From Pyricularia pennisetigena (lineage: Eukaryota; Ascomycota; Sordariomycetes; Magnaporthales; Pyriculariaceae), in NCBI RefSeq assembly GCF_004337985.1, contig NC_043740.1, positions 1,033,080 through 1,097,079 of the forward strand: a stretch of 64,000 bases of DNA. The letters run 5' to 3'. The notes under the pieces were generated by a model. The model had not been told where the DNA came from. It ran no database searches and saw nothing but the letters and a program-made list of their open reading frames with translations. Within the stretch, counting starts at the first letter, position 1. The number at the start of each line of letters is the position of its first letter. Shown piece after piece: positions 1 to 10,284 of the stretch. A program made the position numbers and the translations under genes.

Positions 1-700
1 CTCTTCTAAAAGGCGGTGGGTGTAGTATGCATGATAAACAGCCTGAATTGCTACATCCAACCCTTTCAGGGTATACTGAGCCTCAAAACTCCAGCTTTGG
101 CAGTCCTATTCTTCCTTTTCTTTTTCTCCTCTTGCTGTGTGTTTAGTGCGTCCAACTTGCAGCAGATGGTTGTGGCAGGTTGGCTCTCTGTGAGGAGCAC
201 CAAGGCGTCAATTGGCTGCAAGAGTATGAGGGTGTTGACAGCAGTAAATGATGGCGCGGGCGCGCAGGTGCTCCGCCATCACAATTGCGCACGTCTGCCT
301 CTGTTACTGCTCAGCCTTCTGAAATGAGGGGTGGTCGCTAATTGTGGCCGGGTAAACACTTGAGCGGCCAACTGATGGAGCAAGGAATTGCTGGCTGCCA
401 CCATCACAACGCCTCGTTAGAGGTCTTGGCTGCTTATCTATGATTCTATGGTTCTCAGTTGTCATTGTGTCGTACCTCAACCTCGTTGTTAGCAACTTTG
501 GGAGATCACATTCAATAACAAACATTAGACATACTCCAGGTACCTAAATGGGGATATCAATGCATTGAATTTCTCCCTGCAAGTATAGAACGAATAGCTT
601 ATGTGCGCTGTTGAAACCTTTTTTTGTTCTTTTTTTTGGTTCTCCTGCCCAAGATCGCACTCTCTAAATCGAACCACCGTTTACGGACGGACTACTGCCA
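1..700. other. 5' flank of HET gene, no gene supported
   Basis: No convincing gene is seen. Open frames here are short, lack domains and overlap on both strands. The last 80 bases form the leader of the HET-domain gene, with a pyrimidine-rich stretch around 616-640. Confidence 0.5.
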
Positions 701-2446
701 ATGGAGAAGCGATACACATACAGCCCGCTTTCGTCGCATCGCCAGATCCGCCTCCTGAGGGTTTTTGCCGGAGCAGGTGATGACGAACTGTCCGGCGAAT
801 TGTTTCACGCAGCCCTCGACAGCGTGCCGCGCTTTACCGCGCTGTCTTATGCTTGGGGTGATCCGCAGCCCCAGAAAACAATCCGCTGCTGTGACTCTAT
901 TGCTGAGGTTCTTCCCAGCCTTCACAGCGCCTTGCGGCATCTCCGAGAGCCCTATAGAGATGTCCTCGTCTGGGCGGATGCGCTATGCATCGACCAAGAG
1001 AACATACTAGAACGAAACGAGCAGGTGAAGATCATGGGCGACATCTACGCCTCGGCGATGTGCACAGCTATTTGGCTTGGAGAAGAGTCGACCGAGGTCA
1101 AGATGGCTTTTGGCTGGCTACGCAGATTCGACAAAGCCACAGAGTTATGGGATTCTAGTCCGCAGGCATGCAAGCACGATGCTGAGTTCATCGATAGACA
1201 CCATGCCGAGGCGATATTACAGAGTGCTTTCGGCAACTGGAAGGTGCTTGCTTTTAAAAACATCTGGGCTCTACTGGATCGTCCGTGGTTTACACGAAAG
1301 TGGATCATCCAAGAGCTCGTCAAGTCGCGCATGCCATTGCTAGTCAGCGGCAGGAATTGCATCCCCTGGCCGTTTCTATCAGCATGGTTAAGATTCATTA
1401 GGAAGTGTACAGTTCAGCAAGAGGATTTCCGATCAGCTTGCCCACGACCCTTTGAGGCTGACTCCAAGGTCTTGGGACCATGTGAGCTGCGAGCCACGCT
1501 TCTGTGGCGGATTGAAAGCAAAGACAACCCTCTTTTGCTGTTTCTCCTGACGAAGACGCTGCAATTCAGATGTCACGACCCTCGTGATCACGTATTTGCT
1601 TTGATCGGGATCGCATCGGACGCAGAACGCTTCCGCCTGATTGACTATAGGAAGAAAACTGAGGATGTATGCCGGCAGCTTGCTTATCTTTGCGTGTCTG
1701 ATACTATGAACCTCAAATTACTGTGGTCTCTTCTCTCCTCAACGCCTTTGGGAAAACGGTTGCATTCTTGGGTACCTGACCTAGAAAACGGCCTGGCTGA
1801 AAGCGACGGGGGCGTCCTAGCTACCCAGTTTTGCGTGCAGCAGGAAAGAGACTACAACGCAGGTGGGAAGTTGTTTCCGGAACCGCAGTTAGACCGAGAT
1901 CGAAACTTGCTCAAGATGGTGGGCCGCATCGTCGATAAGGTTCAACTTCTTGGGTCCGACAATAGAAGTCTTATCAATGCACAGACTGTCCAAGGTATAA
2001 TAAAGATGAGTAGCGATCTCAGAACCTTCGGGCAGAATCTCCAACTGTTGCACCAACAGAAGTACCAGTGGCTGGAAGAGTGCATCGCCATCGCAGCAAA
2101 AACTATCAGTAGGGAGGATGCCGAGGAGGCGTTCAAAACCGCTCTTTTAAGCGACAAGATGATCAACGAAGAAGCACCTCGAAGCTTAGAATTAGTGAGG
2201 CGAGAATTCTCTACTTGTATGCGCCTAATGAAAGAGGAGGCATGCGGTGGTCAGCTGTGGCTTTTGGCCTCTTCTCAACGCATGAGCCTTGAGTCCGGTC
2301 ACCACCTGGCCTTGGCGAGAGTAAGACTCAGTAAGCAGAGCGATGGAAACCAAGGTTTCATCACCAGAGATTTTCAATGCTGCGAAACCGACAAAAGAAC
2401 AATCCTTTTAATTCGTGCGCTGGACCGAGACTCAGGGCTGCCATGA
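701..2446 (+). CDS. HET-domain (heterokaryon incompatibility) protein, 581 aa
   Basis: This intronless frame encodes a HET-domain protein (Pfam HET, PF06985), the class that triggers vegetative incompatibility or innate-immune-like cell death in filamentous fungi. Visible motifs are YAWGDP (residues 50-55), WADALCIDQ (91-99), an R-x-QV-x2-MGDIYASA block (105-119), WLGE (125-128) and a later PWFTRKWIIQEL block near residue 200, followed by DPRDHVFALIGIA. This is the canonical order of HET blocks. About 300 residues follow with no recognisable repeat or NLR module, so this is a stand-alone HET protein. The ATG has a good fungal context (CCAATGG) and lies just before the first conserved block. 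Most HET-domain proteins have no known partner; the role in incompatibility is family inference. Confidence 0.9.
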   Translation: MEKRYTYSPLSSHRQIRLLRVFAGAGDDELSGELFHAALDSVPRFTALSYAWGDPQPQKTIRCCDSIAEVLPSLHSALRHLREPYRDVLVWADALCIDQENILERNEQVKIMGDIYASAMCTAIWLGEESTEVKMAFGWLRRFDKATELWDSSPQACKHDAEFIDRHHAEAILQSAFGNWKVLAFKNIWALLDRPWFTRKWIIQELVKSRMPLLVSGRNCIPWPFLSAWLRFIRKCTVQQEDFRSACPRPFEADSKVLGPCELRATLLWRIESKDNPLLLFLLTKTLQFRCHDPRDHVFALIGIASDAERFRLIDYRKKTEDVCRQLAYLCVSDTMNLKLLWSLLSSTPLGKRLHSWVPDLENGLAESDGGVLATQFCVQQERDYNAGGKLFPEPQLDRDRNLLKMVGRIVDKVQLLGSDNRSLINAQTVQGIIKMSSDLRTFGQNLQLLHQQKYQWLEECIAIAAKTISREDAEEAFKTALLSDKMINEEAPRSLELVRREFSTCMRLMKEEACGGQLWLLASSQRMSLESGHHLALARVRLSKQSDGNQGFITRDFQCCETDKRTILLIRALDRDSGLP

Positions 2447-4391
2447 AGAAAAGTGGCACTGGAAGGGAAAAGAACTCCCAGGACCGGGGTCGGCAGTTCC
2501 CTCGACGGCGGCAAAGCTGGTATACTCAAGGATCCAAGCACCTGTAATCCAAACACACATTCTTGCACCGTCCAAGGGCCGTCGTTTCCGCCGGCGTCAT
2601 GCAAACCTTGCGTATTGCCGCAGGAGACGTCGCAATTCGAAACCGCGCCCCGCCGACGACAGCGACCACAACGCAAACTCTCAGAAACCTGCCGAGGCCT
2701 GCGGTGCCCGACCCCGTCGATTCCCTGAAAAGCCGCTGGCGAGCCTGACCGATCCCCAGGGCGGCGCGAGCCTGGAGTCGGCCTCGGTGTACCGGCCTCA
2801 GCGTGGGTGCATACTATACAGATCTCTGCAGATTTCCGCGGGTCACGCAAATAAGCTCGGCACCATCACGATTCAATAATGCTTTGCGGGGGTTTTTCGG
2901 GATCGCCAAGGCGGGTTCCTACGCTAACGCGATGTCTGAATCGGCGCTGGACACGACAAGTATAACGAATCTTGTCATAAATTCACAATGTGACGACGAT
3001 ATTTGCCGAAGGCTCAAATTGATGGTAACCCAGACTGTGTATTTTTAGATTTCCAAAAGGGTGAGCAGGGATGTTGAGCAAGGGCTTTGTGGGGGCAAGG
3101 CGGCTTTCTTGTTCTTTTTTGTCTTGTTTAGGTTGCCTAGAGCGTCATCTTCCCGTTGTTAGCTGTTGCTGAAGAGCAACAAAGGAGCATGAAAACCGCT
3201 ACATCAGTCCTACCGGCCGGGTTCCCATGTAGCTGCAGACCCTTATCTTTCCACAAGTAAGCTTTAAGGTCTATGCAACCCTGGAATTCTCCGCAACTAT
3301 AACTCAAAATTTTAAACAGTAAAACAAGCATAGGGAATGATATGTTCTGTTGTCAAAGTTTACGAAAGTGGTTCGTTCTGTGAAAAAGGGTTGTCGGGGG
3401 TTCCAAATCCTAAAGAATCACGGGAATAACTGCCAAAGGAACTCTAATTTGCGTCTATCATCTTTGCTTAAATTGACCATGGGCAAAAAGGGTATTTGCA
3501 AACAGTTTCCCCACTTGTGCCGAAGGAAGACGTGATGCCCAACTGGTGATATAAACAAATGTGATAAGAAGACCACGCTTTTAGTTTGAGAAGGGTTTCG
3601 ATAAAGTTTCACAGAGGACCTGCTTGCTTGAAACAATGCCATGGAATGTTCTTTTTCACGAAATCGAACAAACGGCAAGCGGGGGTTTTAATGCGGGTTA
3701 AAATTAACTACAGTGGTAGGGGTCAAAATCCCCATCCCTGAACAGTGGTGGCAAATCTACAACCATGTGGGACTTCGGGGTTTTTTTTTTTTTTTTTTCG
3801 TTTTTGGTAGCAATTGCTACTGTCTAATAAAACGAAGGACGTGCGCGTTTCCATTGAGCTTTGGATATATTTCATAGTACTAGTGTTTTTAATCAGGTTT
3901 CTAAATAATTGTCAAAAGACGATTACAATCACGATTTTAAATGTGAAAATGGTTAAATTAACCAACGTATATTGAATAAAGCGCTAAAGTATTTGCACAA
4001 AAGTGCGCGAAATACCTGTGGGTCGGATGCACCAAAATCTAGGTTGCATTGGGAAGTTGTGTCGATAGATGCATGGTAACAAGGGCAAGTTTCGCCCGGT
4101 CCCATAGTAATTTTTGCCAAGGCTTCAAGATTCGAATCAAAATCAAAACATGTACTGCATCAAATAACAAGAAAGACAATCAAACCACTATTGAACTTGG
4201 TCATAATAGCAAGAGGGGAATTGTATTTAAGCAAACCCAAGTGGACAATTCGAGAGAATTTTGTTTGCTGCAATACATCAATCTTTTCTGTACCCAAATA
4301 ACAAAAGCTGGTCTTCCAAATAATTGCTGTCTCTCCGATTTAACCTTTGTTATAATTTGCAACAACAATCCACAAGCCTCTCTTTTTCGAA
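2447..4391. other. Intergenic region, no gene recognised
   Basis: Positions 2450-2790 are GC-rich and open in several frames on both strands, but none shows a domain, signal peptide or clear coding bias. From 2800 to 4390 the sequence is AT-rich and non-coding in appearance, with an 18-base T run at 3781-3798. The final part is the promoter and leader of the small secreted protein starting at 4392. Confidence 0.5.
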
Positions 4392-4659
4392 ATGCAGTTC
4401 AAACAAATCATCATGGTCGTTGCCGCCTTTTCTGGCGCCGCCCTCGCCGTCGCCGTCCCAGCTGGCAAGGACGACGCTGCAGTGGCCCCTCGTGGCTTTA
4501 TTCTCACCTGCCCCAGGTACGTTGAGTCGAGTCCCATATAGAGAAGCAAAAGATGGATTCGAACATCAGGAAATCAAGCTAACCGAAGTTGTTGCTTTGT
4601 CAAGTGGCTGCAAACTGGAAAACAATCACTGCCTGTGCCCCGCCCGCAAAAAGGTATAG
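4392..4659 (+). CDS. Small secreted Cys-rich protein, 59 aa, one intron
   Basis: Proposed gene of two exons: 4392-4516 and 4605-4659. The intron has a strong fungal donor (AG|GTACGT), a GCTAAC branch site at 4579-4584 and an AAG acceptor 20 bases further on. The product starts with a typical signal peptide (MQFKQIIMVV then a small-residue stretch ending near residue 22) and, after splicing, ends in a compact segment with four cysteines at 40, 44, 51 and 53 (C-x3-C-x6-C-x-C). An alternative acceptor at 4588 would lose this Cys-rich ending and run on without cysteines, so the later acceptor is preferred. Length, secretion and cysteines fit a fungal candidate effector or antimicrobial-type peptide; no family is recognised and function is unknown. 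Confidence 0.5.
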
Positions 4660-5100
4660 AGCTTTTGGATCATGTGATTGGTGCGAGAGCGGCAACAACA
4701 GCACAAGTTGGAGTTTTCTTGAGGATTTCCTTTCAGAGTTTTTATCTGTCGACTCTTGAGAAGAGTCCTGGGCTGCCGCAGATATGACTGGAGAGAGCTG
4801 TTGCGATATAAGGATTGATGGTCGTCACAGTCTATGATTGGGCAGCTGAGAACAAAAAATAAGCCAAGATTGTTTTTTGCTCTCTTCATCAAGATAGCCA
4901 TCTATCCTCATATTGCAACAATGTACCCAATAAACGACGTTTGACTGTTGGTTGCAATCCGGGTTTCCGTTCGTTGTGTTGTTCAAGACTCCAAGCCGTC
5001 CTCAATATATGTCAACATAGTTCAAGGCAGTCTAGCATCGCCTCAGCACAACGAAAACACACTGAAAGTAGGTCAAATAGGCGCAGGTATGTCTGCCAGG

Positions 5101-5595
5101 TCAGCTCATAGTGTTCCGCACTGCTTTCGGGTGGCGTATCTGTGATTCTGCGGACGAGAAAGAGCGAGATGCGAACAAGTTCTCTTTGGGATTCAGAACG
5201 AGGGTGTGGTGAAGTATCTTGTTTCTTCGTGCGCTGCGTCCGCGCTTGTTCTTAAACGGCACCTGGGCGCGGGCAACAAACTGAATGTCAGCAGCTTCTT
5301 CCTTTCTTTTCTCGTAGGGGATTGAAGCATTTAATCGCGTGCGCGCGCTCATGAAGGTGCAGTCCTCGCTGTCATCTCGCTTGAAATTGACCGGGACCTG
5401 ACCGTCGCTGTACGTTCCTGGTTTTAATGGTAACCCCCCCATGATCACCCGTCGTTGCTTGTCTGCCTTTTTCGCCGAGTCGAGATGCTTTTGGTCTTGG
5501 TCGTCGCGCCAAAAAAAGCCGGCTAACGCTTTCTGTAATTGACGGGAGCAACCATCCTCCTTATTTTTGATCGGCCATCTTTCATAGAGTTCCAC
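5101..5595 (-). CDS. Hypothetical basic protein, 164 aa (doubtful)
   Basis: An uninterrupted minus-strand frame with many Lys and Arg residues and no signal peptide or membrane segment. It is the only sizeable frame in a 2.5-kb gap, and its composition is not simply low-complexity, but I recognise no domain and see no supporting splice or promoter signals. It may be a chance frame or a remnant exon. Confidence 0.2.
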   Translation of the reverse strand: MELYERWPIKNKEDGCSRQLQKALAGFFWRDDQDQKHLDSAKKADKQRRVIMGGLPLKPGTYSDGQVPVNFKRDDSEDCTFMSARTRLNASIPYEKRKEEAADIQFVARAQVPFKNKRGRSARRNKILHHTLVLNPKENLFASRSFSSAESQIRHPKAVRNTMS

Positions 5596-6990
5596 GGTGC
5601 AGATAGGGGTTTGACGCTTTGTTCGCTGGCTTGCCGCCCAAAGGCTTGCAACACCTTGTATTCAGATTTTTTGTAACGGTGAGAATACTACGTACATTTT
5701 GTTCTTTTTTTAGAATGCATCTTCGCTCCGTCTGTGTAGTATTGGGATTGGGAATGTTTTCCATCGACCATAAGATAGATACTCGCTATTTTTACAGCGA
5801 TAGATATTTTAGTGGCCTGCTCTGTAAGCTACACCGGCAGCACTGCCGTCTTACGAAGCCTTGTAAGATTTTATTAGTGGCAAGCTTCGTCTTGCCATAC
5901 TTGATCGGCCGTGGAGGGGAAGAACAATGTACTTCTCTGGCATAGCATAAGAATATTTATTGGTAAATGGACCAAGTTTATGGCCTTGATGGTCTGCCTA
6001 AACGGCCAAGCAAAGACCATCATCCTCGGCATCTTGCCTCATAATTTCTTTTGGGAATATTGGGATCTAATCTTCTCTTTTGTAATTTTCGTTGTTGGAA
6101 ATTGGGTGGTACTTTATCCTTGTTTACAGCTTTGGAAGTACATATTTTGCAAGAGGACGTGCTTGTCACAAGAAGATTAGAGGTAGAAAAACGCAAATGA
6201 CCTATGTGTTTCTACCCTTGTTTTTTTATTTTTATTTTTCCTTTTTTTTTTTTGGCTTAATTGCCAAGATTTCAGGGGCTATTTAGATACTAAAGTTCAC
6301 AATGCAAAAGATATTTGCCAAGCGGGTCGCCAATGACCGACTAAATTTAGTTTTTCATTTTGGGTCTATTTGAACACAAAATTAATCGACAAGATCACCT
6401 TCCTGCGAATCGGATGTTCTCCTTGTTGTTGTGAATAACTTACCGGGCTTGGCTCGATTGGAGGGGAGAAACATGCCCGCCTAGCCTTTTTTCTTGTGTT
6501 CCCTTACTACCTCAAACACATTCTGAGTTTTTTTTCCCAAACAGGTACCACAGCCTGGGCATATCTTCACTGCGACTCTCTTCGCATTTCACCATGCCCT
6601 GACTTCCCATTCTTGGCACAACACCAGCGGAGCATGTTGCCAAACATCAACCTTTCGGCCTTCTTTGGCCAAGAGTCGACGTGCCTTGCTGCGGATAGCA
6701 GCCCATGTCCCCAGCAAGAACATGGGTTGGATCCCCACAGTTCGATCGACGACGAGTTTATATATCTTTTTTTTTTTTGCTTTTTTTGGCAGGCAGGCAG
6801 GGCGTCAAACGTATACAATTCATGTGGGTTTGCTTCCCGGCGATGACCGTTGCAGTCTAAAAGGGAAATATGCTTTGACTAGGAGTTGTCAACCTTGGCT
6901 GTAGCTGTTATGCACCGAGGCCTGAACCATGTCGGAGAGGGCCCAACCAAAGCTCCAGGCCAGGAATTGCTTGTTCTGGGACATGGCATA

Positions 6991-6998
6991 ACATAAAA
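6991..6998 (+). promoter_or_regulatory. TATA-like element of HsbA-like gene
   Basis: ACATAAAA about 150 bases upstream of the ATG at 7147. The position fits a fungal core promoter with a leader of roughly 110 bases. Confidence 0.35.
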
Positions 6999-7086
6999 GG
7001 CGCGGCAGAAGCAGGTAAACACGAAATTTGCTTATCAGGTTCCGCAGTCTCTCCGTCTCTCTCGTGAGGAAAGGCCCAACCCGAAT

Positions 7087-7087
<1 letters not shown>

Positions 7088-7120
<33 letters not shown>
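7088..7120 (+). repeat. A33 homopolymer in the leader of the HsbA-like gene
   Basis: A run of 33 adenines ends 26 bases before the start codon at 7147, so it should lie in the transcribed leader or immediately upstream of it. Confidence 0.9.
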
Positions 7121-7122
<2 letters not shown>

Positions 7123-7146
7123 TATCCATCTCCCCAACCAGCCACC

Positions 7147-7644
7147 ATGCGTCTCTCCACCCTTCTCGTGCCCGTCGCTAGCATCCTCTCGCTGGCATGC
7201 GCGCAGATCGGTGCCATCGACACCGCGATCGCCCACATCCGCAGGGACGTCGAGGCCTTGAAGGACGCCTTCAACACCGGCGCCGCGGCGAGCATCACCT
7301 CTTCCTTCACGAAGCTTGACGATTCCATCTCGACCGCCACGACGGTCGTCCACCAAAGCCCTGACATTGGCTTCTTACACGCCTTCAAGCTGGCCAGCTA
7401 TATCGGCAGCCTATACGCCTCCATTGACCAGGCCTTCACCGTCATCAAGACCAAGAGGTCCGCCAGCGACGCCCTGGGCCTCACCGCCGCCGTCAGGACC
7501 TCGCTGGTGAGCCAAAGGTCGGCCGTCGACACCCTCGGCACCGAGGTCGTGGCCAAGGTGCCTCGCATCATACATGCCTCCGCAAAGTCCTTTATGAAAC
7601 AGGTGGACAATTCTTACGCCTCGGCAATTACTGCTTACTCGTAG
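7147..7644 (+). CDS. HsbA-like secreted cell-wall protein, 165 aa
   Basis: The product has a clear signal peptide (MRLSTLLVPVASILSLACA, cleavage about residue 19) followed by an all-helical, Ala/Ser/Thr-rich domain with no cysteines after the signal. The pattern of a DTAIAHI-x-RDVEALKDAF helix followed by amphipathic helices and a C-terminal LDNSYASAI-like ending fits the hydrophobic surface-binding protein A / cell-wall galactomannoprotein family (HsbA, PF12296). Family members are secreted, adhere to hydrophobic surfaces and can recruit cutinases; several are effector or cell-wall candidates. The start is fixed by the signal peptide and a CACCATG context. No intron is needed. The family call is by pattern only. 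Confidence 0.75.
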   Translation: MRLSTLLVPVASILSLACAQIGAIDTAIAHIRRDVEALKDAFNTGAAASITSSFTKLDDSISTATTVVHQSPDIGFLHAFKLASYIGSLYASIDQAFTVIKTKRSASDALGLTAAVRTSLVSQRSAVDTLGTEVVAKVPRIIHASAKSFMKQVDNSYASAITAYS

Positions 7645-8516
7645 AGATGGAGGGATGGGTAAATATTCATGGGTTGTGGGGGCTTGGAATACAGGGACGT
7701 GGATACCGCTATGCAGCCTAGTCCGTCGATGCTGTTGAATGACAAAATCTGCCATGCAAAGAGATGATACGGTATCTATACCACGTCTAAAAATCGATGT
7801 GCGTGCTTCTGGTCTTTCAAAGTCGTTTTGTATCTTTGAATAATAGAATCTGTTAACAGCCTTGTTCAACATCAAGTACGTTCTCGGATGCGTGACGGAC
7901 TGAACCCCTGTTCCGCGCATTCACTTATAGCAGTGATTGGTCGAACCATGGTCTTGCTTCACTCCTTTTCTATCCCAAAATTAGAACAAAGTCTCCTGTA
8001 AATGCTATGACTCAGCCAGATAACACCCCTTTCCTACATCATGGGTCATCCCTCTGATGGTAGGGTTGCTATCGGAATTGGCCGAGTGCGTCTCCTGCTT
8101 TTGTTTCTTCTTGTCGCGTTCATACTTGGATTCCCCCGGGTAAGGCTTTGCCCGCCAAGCCAAAGTCCCCGCATTGGCCTGGCTGCTAACAAGAAGGTAA
8201 TCATGGCAAGGAAAAAAAAAAAAAAAAAAAAAAAGAGCATTAATTCGTAATCAAATTATTTTTATTCGGCTAGGAGAGGGCGAAAAGGCAGAAATTTGTT
8301 CAATATTTCTGACACATGATGCTTTTCCTTAGCCATTCTGCAAACCATTTGCATTCAGTCTTACCTTTTCTTGTTAGCCTTTCTTTTGCTCTTATTACGT
8401 TTATATTATTGAAATTCTTTTTTTGTCTTGCAACCTGTCCGGCTGATCTGTTTATGGTTCAGTTTTGTTCTCGCTCTTTTCAACATCAATCCATCCTCTC
8501 GCACAAAGCGGCAATA
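7645..8516. other. Intergenic, 3' end of HsbA-like gene and leader of next gene
   Basis: No gene is supported. It contains a 23-base A run at 8212-8234. A frame at 8041-8250 begins with a hydrophobic stretch but ends in poly-Lys encoded by that A run, so it is not called. Confidence 0.4.
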
Positions 8517-8852
8517 ATGCGCTTCAACCAAGTTACCCAAGCTCTTACCCTGCTGTGCATCAGCGCCCAGGCTGCTCCTGCTGCGATCAATCACGCGCCC
8601 ATTGAGTCTGGCGGCGGCTCCGTCTCTTCCGAAAGAAACACAGCTAGGCCCGTCTGGACCAAGGGTGCGCCATCGTTGAAGTGCACGGGCTGCGACAAAG
8701 AGTATTGGACCTCCTCGCGCCTCATTCGTCATTTGGGTGCCACCGAGCATGGTGCTATCCCGGGTAGCGACCCGAAGGACTGGAAGCAATACCAGATCGA
8801 TTATGAATATCCCCCGGCCAAAGGTTCTCATGCCATGAAGAACAATTCATAA
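8517..8852 (+). CDS. Secreted protein with a single C2H2 zinc finger, 111 aa
   Basis: The frame is open from 8316, but the ATG at 8517 is chosen because it begins a standard signal peptide (MRFNQVTQALTLLCISAQA, cleavage about residue 19-20). The mature protein has a disordered Gly/Ser-rich linker, then one zinc-finger-like motif: Cys56-x2-Cys59-x12-His72-x5-His78, with Tyr63 and Leu69 in the usual core positions. A short charged tail with DPKDW and Tyr residues follows. Secretion plus a lone C2H2 finger is the architecture of the nuclear-targeted MoHTR effectors of Magnaporthe, which reprogramme host transcription. No sequence homology to those proteins is claimed. The gene sits among other secreted-protein genes. 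Confidence 0.7.
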   Translation: MRFNQVTQALTLLCISAQAAPAAINHAPIESGGGSVSSERNTARPVWTKGAPSLKCTGCDKEYWTSSRLIRHLGATEHGAIPGSDPKDWKQYQIDYEYPPAKGSHAMKNNS

Positions 8853-10284
8853 GGTTCCCACCACGTGGAGGGACGCACGTGCCCACAACATAGTCGCCTG
8901 ACTGCGGCTGCAGCCGCAGAATCAAGTCGACTATACATTTTTTCCGAGTCGAGACAAAGATTGCATGGAAGTTGTGAATAAAAGAGCACTAAATGTTTTG
9001 GATACCGTTCAAAGCTATATTGTCTTGAGAACTTTTTAATTACCCACAAGGAGGTCATTTATATTTTTGGTTTAAATTCTGGGCGTCAGGGTTGGGTTGT
9101 AAACGGAACCGTGGCCATTGTACACTGAAAAAAATGTGGATTTTACTTGGACCTCAAGCTTCACATTCGGGAAGCAGGACGAGGACCTGAGGTATGTGAG
9201 GCGCGTAGGGCGCAGTGTGCTAGATCTCGAAGAGGTGGAATCTTGGTGCGTTAGATGATATTAATCTTGGACCACTGTGTTGTATTGAGCTGATTGGAGG
9301 TCTGACATGACTAAGACATGATCTGTCTCTCTTTTTTATGGCATTTCTTTCTCTCTTTTCCTGCAAACCTGGCCTTGCCGCTGCAGGGGACAATCGCTAT
9401 CTAGCTGAGCAGTGTTCTCATCGCCGCATAAGAACTCCAGCGGAGAGGCCACATGAAGAATGCGGCGCAGGCCGGCCAATCACGGAGATTATCGGGACGG
9501 TGCGCAAAGGAAACGTTTGTTCATCCCGGCTCATCCATCATCATATTGCACACCGAACGTGGATTTTGGCGCAGCCGACTCCCCGGCCCGCATGTTGCTT
9601 TGGACTTTGCACCGTTGTGGATGGTGACCGTGTCGGGCGAAATGATGCACAGCTGGGTGGTCAGCGGCTTGAAGCTGAACGTCAGCCTCCTCCACCTCTG
9701 GGCATAAACCTGACGCGAGCCTCCTTCACGCCTTAAGAGATGAGTCCACGTCAGCGCAGAAATGGCCATGAACATGATGACCCGTTCAGCCCTAAGCTCG
9801 CTGATCTGGTGTTGCACAGAAGGGGAATTGGTTGACGTCCGTTGGTACCGGGTTGCCCTCCCGGTTTTTCTGGATCGATATCTGAGTTTGCAGACAAGCA
9901 CACGCATCTTGACAAACAGCGTGGTGTTGATTCACAATGCACATCATTGTCTTCCGGAGAGGCCTAATGACCCCAGAGGCAAAGCACAGCCTGAGTGGGT
10001 CACTGAAGGGTCAAGAGGTGCAAATCAAACAATACCCCAATTGGGACTTGTGATGGGATGCTGAACCGCACGGCAGAGTGAAGACTCCAAAGGATATAAA
10101 AGTCAACCGGCCCAAAGCAAGTCCTGCCAGTAATTGTTACAGTATAAAAGAGAGCAGTTGAGCCCGGTGGGAACACGAACAAAAATTTGAAGAGTACTGG
10201 CCCTTAGCCATCTTAACCTTACTTCATCCTCAGTGAGCTTGAAATTACCAACTGACCATAGAAACCTCAGAACTTATTGTCACC
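8853..10284. other. Intergenic region with a possible chloroperoxidase scrap
   Basis: No intact gene is supported. Frames at 9338-9736 (+) and 9521-9907 (-) overlap each other and show no domain. A 28-base stretch at 9479-9506 matches 24 of 28 bases of 10996-11023 in the neighbouring chloroperoxidase pseudogene, in the same orientation. Confidence 0.4.
10092..10151 (+). promoter_or_regulatory. Two TATA boxes upstream of the chloroperoxidase relic
   Basis: GATATAAAAG near 10092-10101 and GTATAAAAGA near 10142-10151 lie 140-190 bases before the ATG at 10285, a normal fungal spacing. The promoter seems preserved although the gene is broken. Confidence 0.4.

Larger units (their letters stand above)
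4660..7146. other. Intergenic region with one weak ORF
   Basis: No domain-bearing gene is seen. A minus-strand frame at 5101-5595 is listed separately with low confidence. Pyrimidine-rich tracts occur near 6220-6255 and 6768-6790. The right end (about 6990-7146) is the promoter and leader of the HsbA-like gene. Confidence 0.4.

Noticed and set aside
2374..2879. Overlapping 150-160 codon frames on both strands after the HET gene
   Set aside because: They arise from GC-rich sequence lacking stops, with no domain, and they disagree in strand.
6889..7388. Minus-strand frames with long Phe runs over the HsbA-like gene
   Set aside because: They are produced by the A33 tract and read antisense to a gene with a clear signal peptide.
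8041..8250. Frame with a hydrophobic N-terminus ending in poly-Lys
   Set aside because: The end is encoded by an A23 run and no domain or partner signal supports it.
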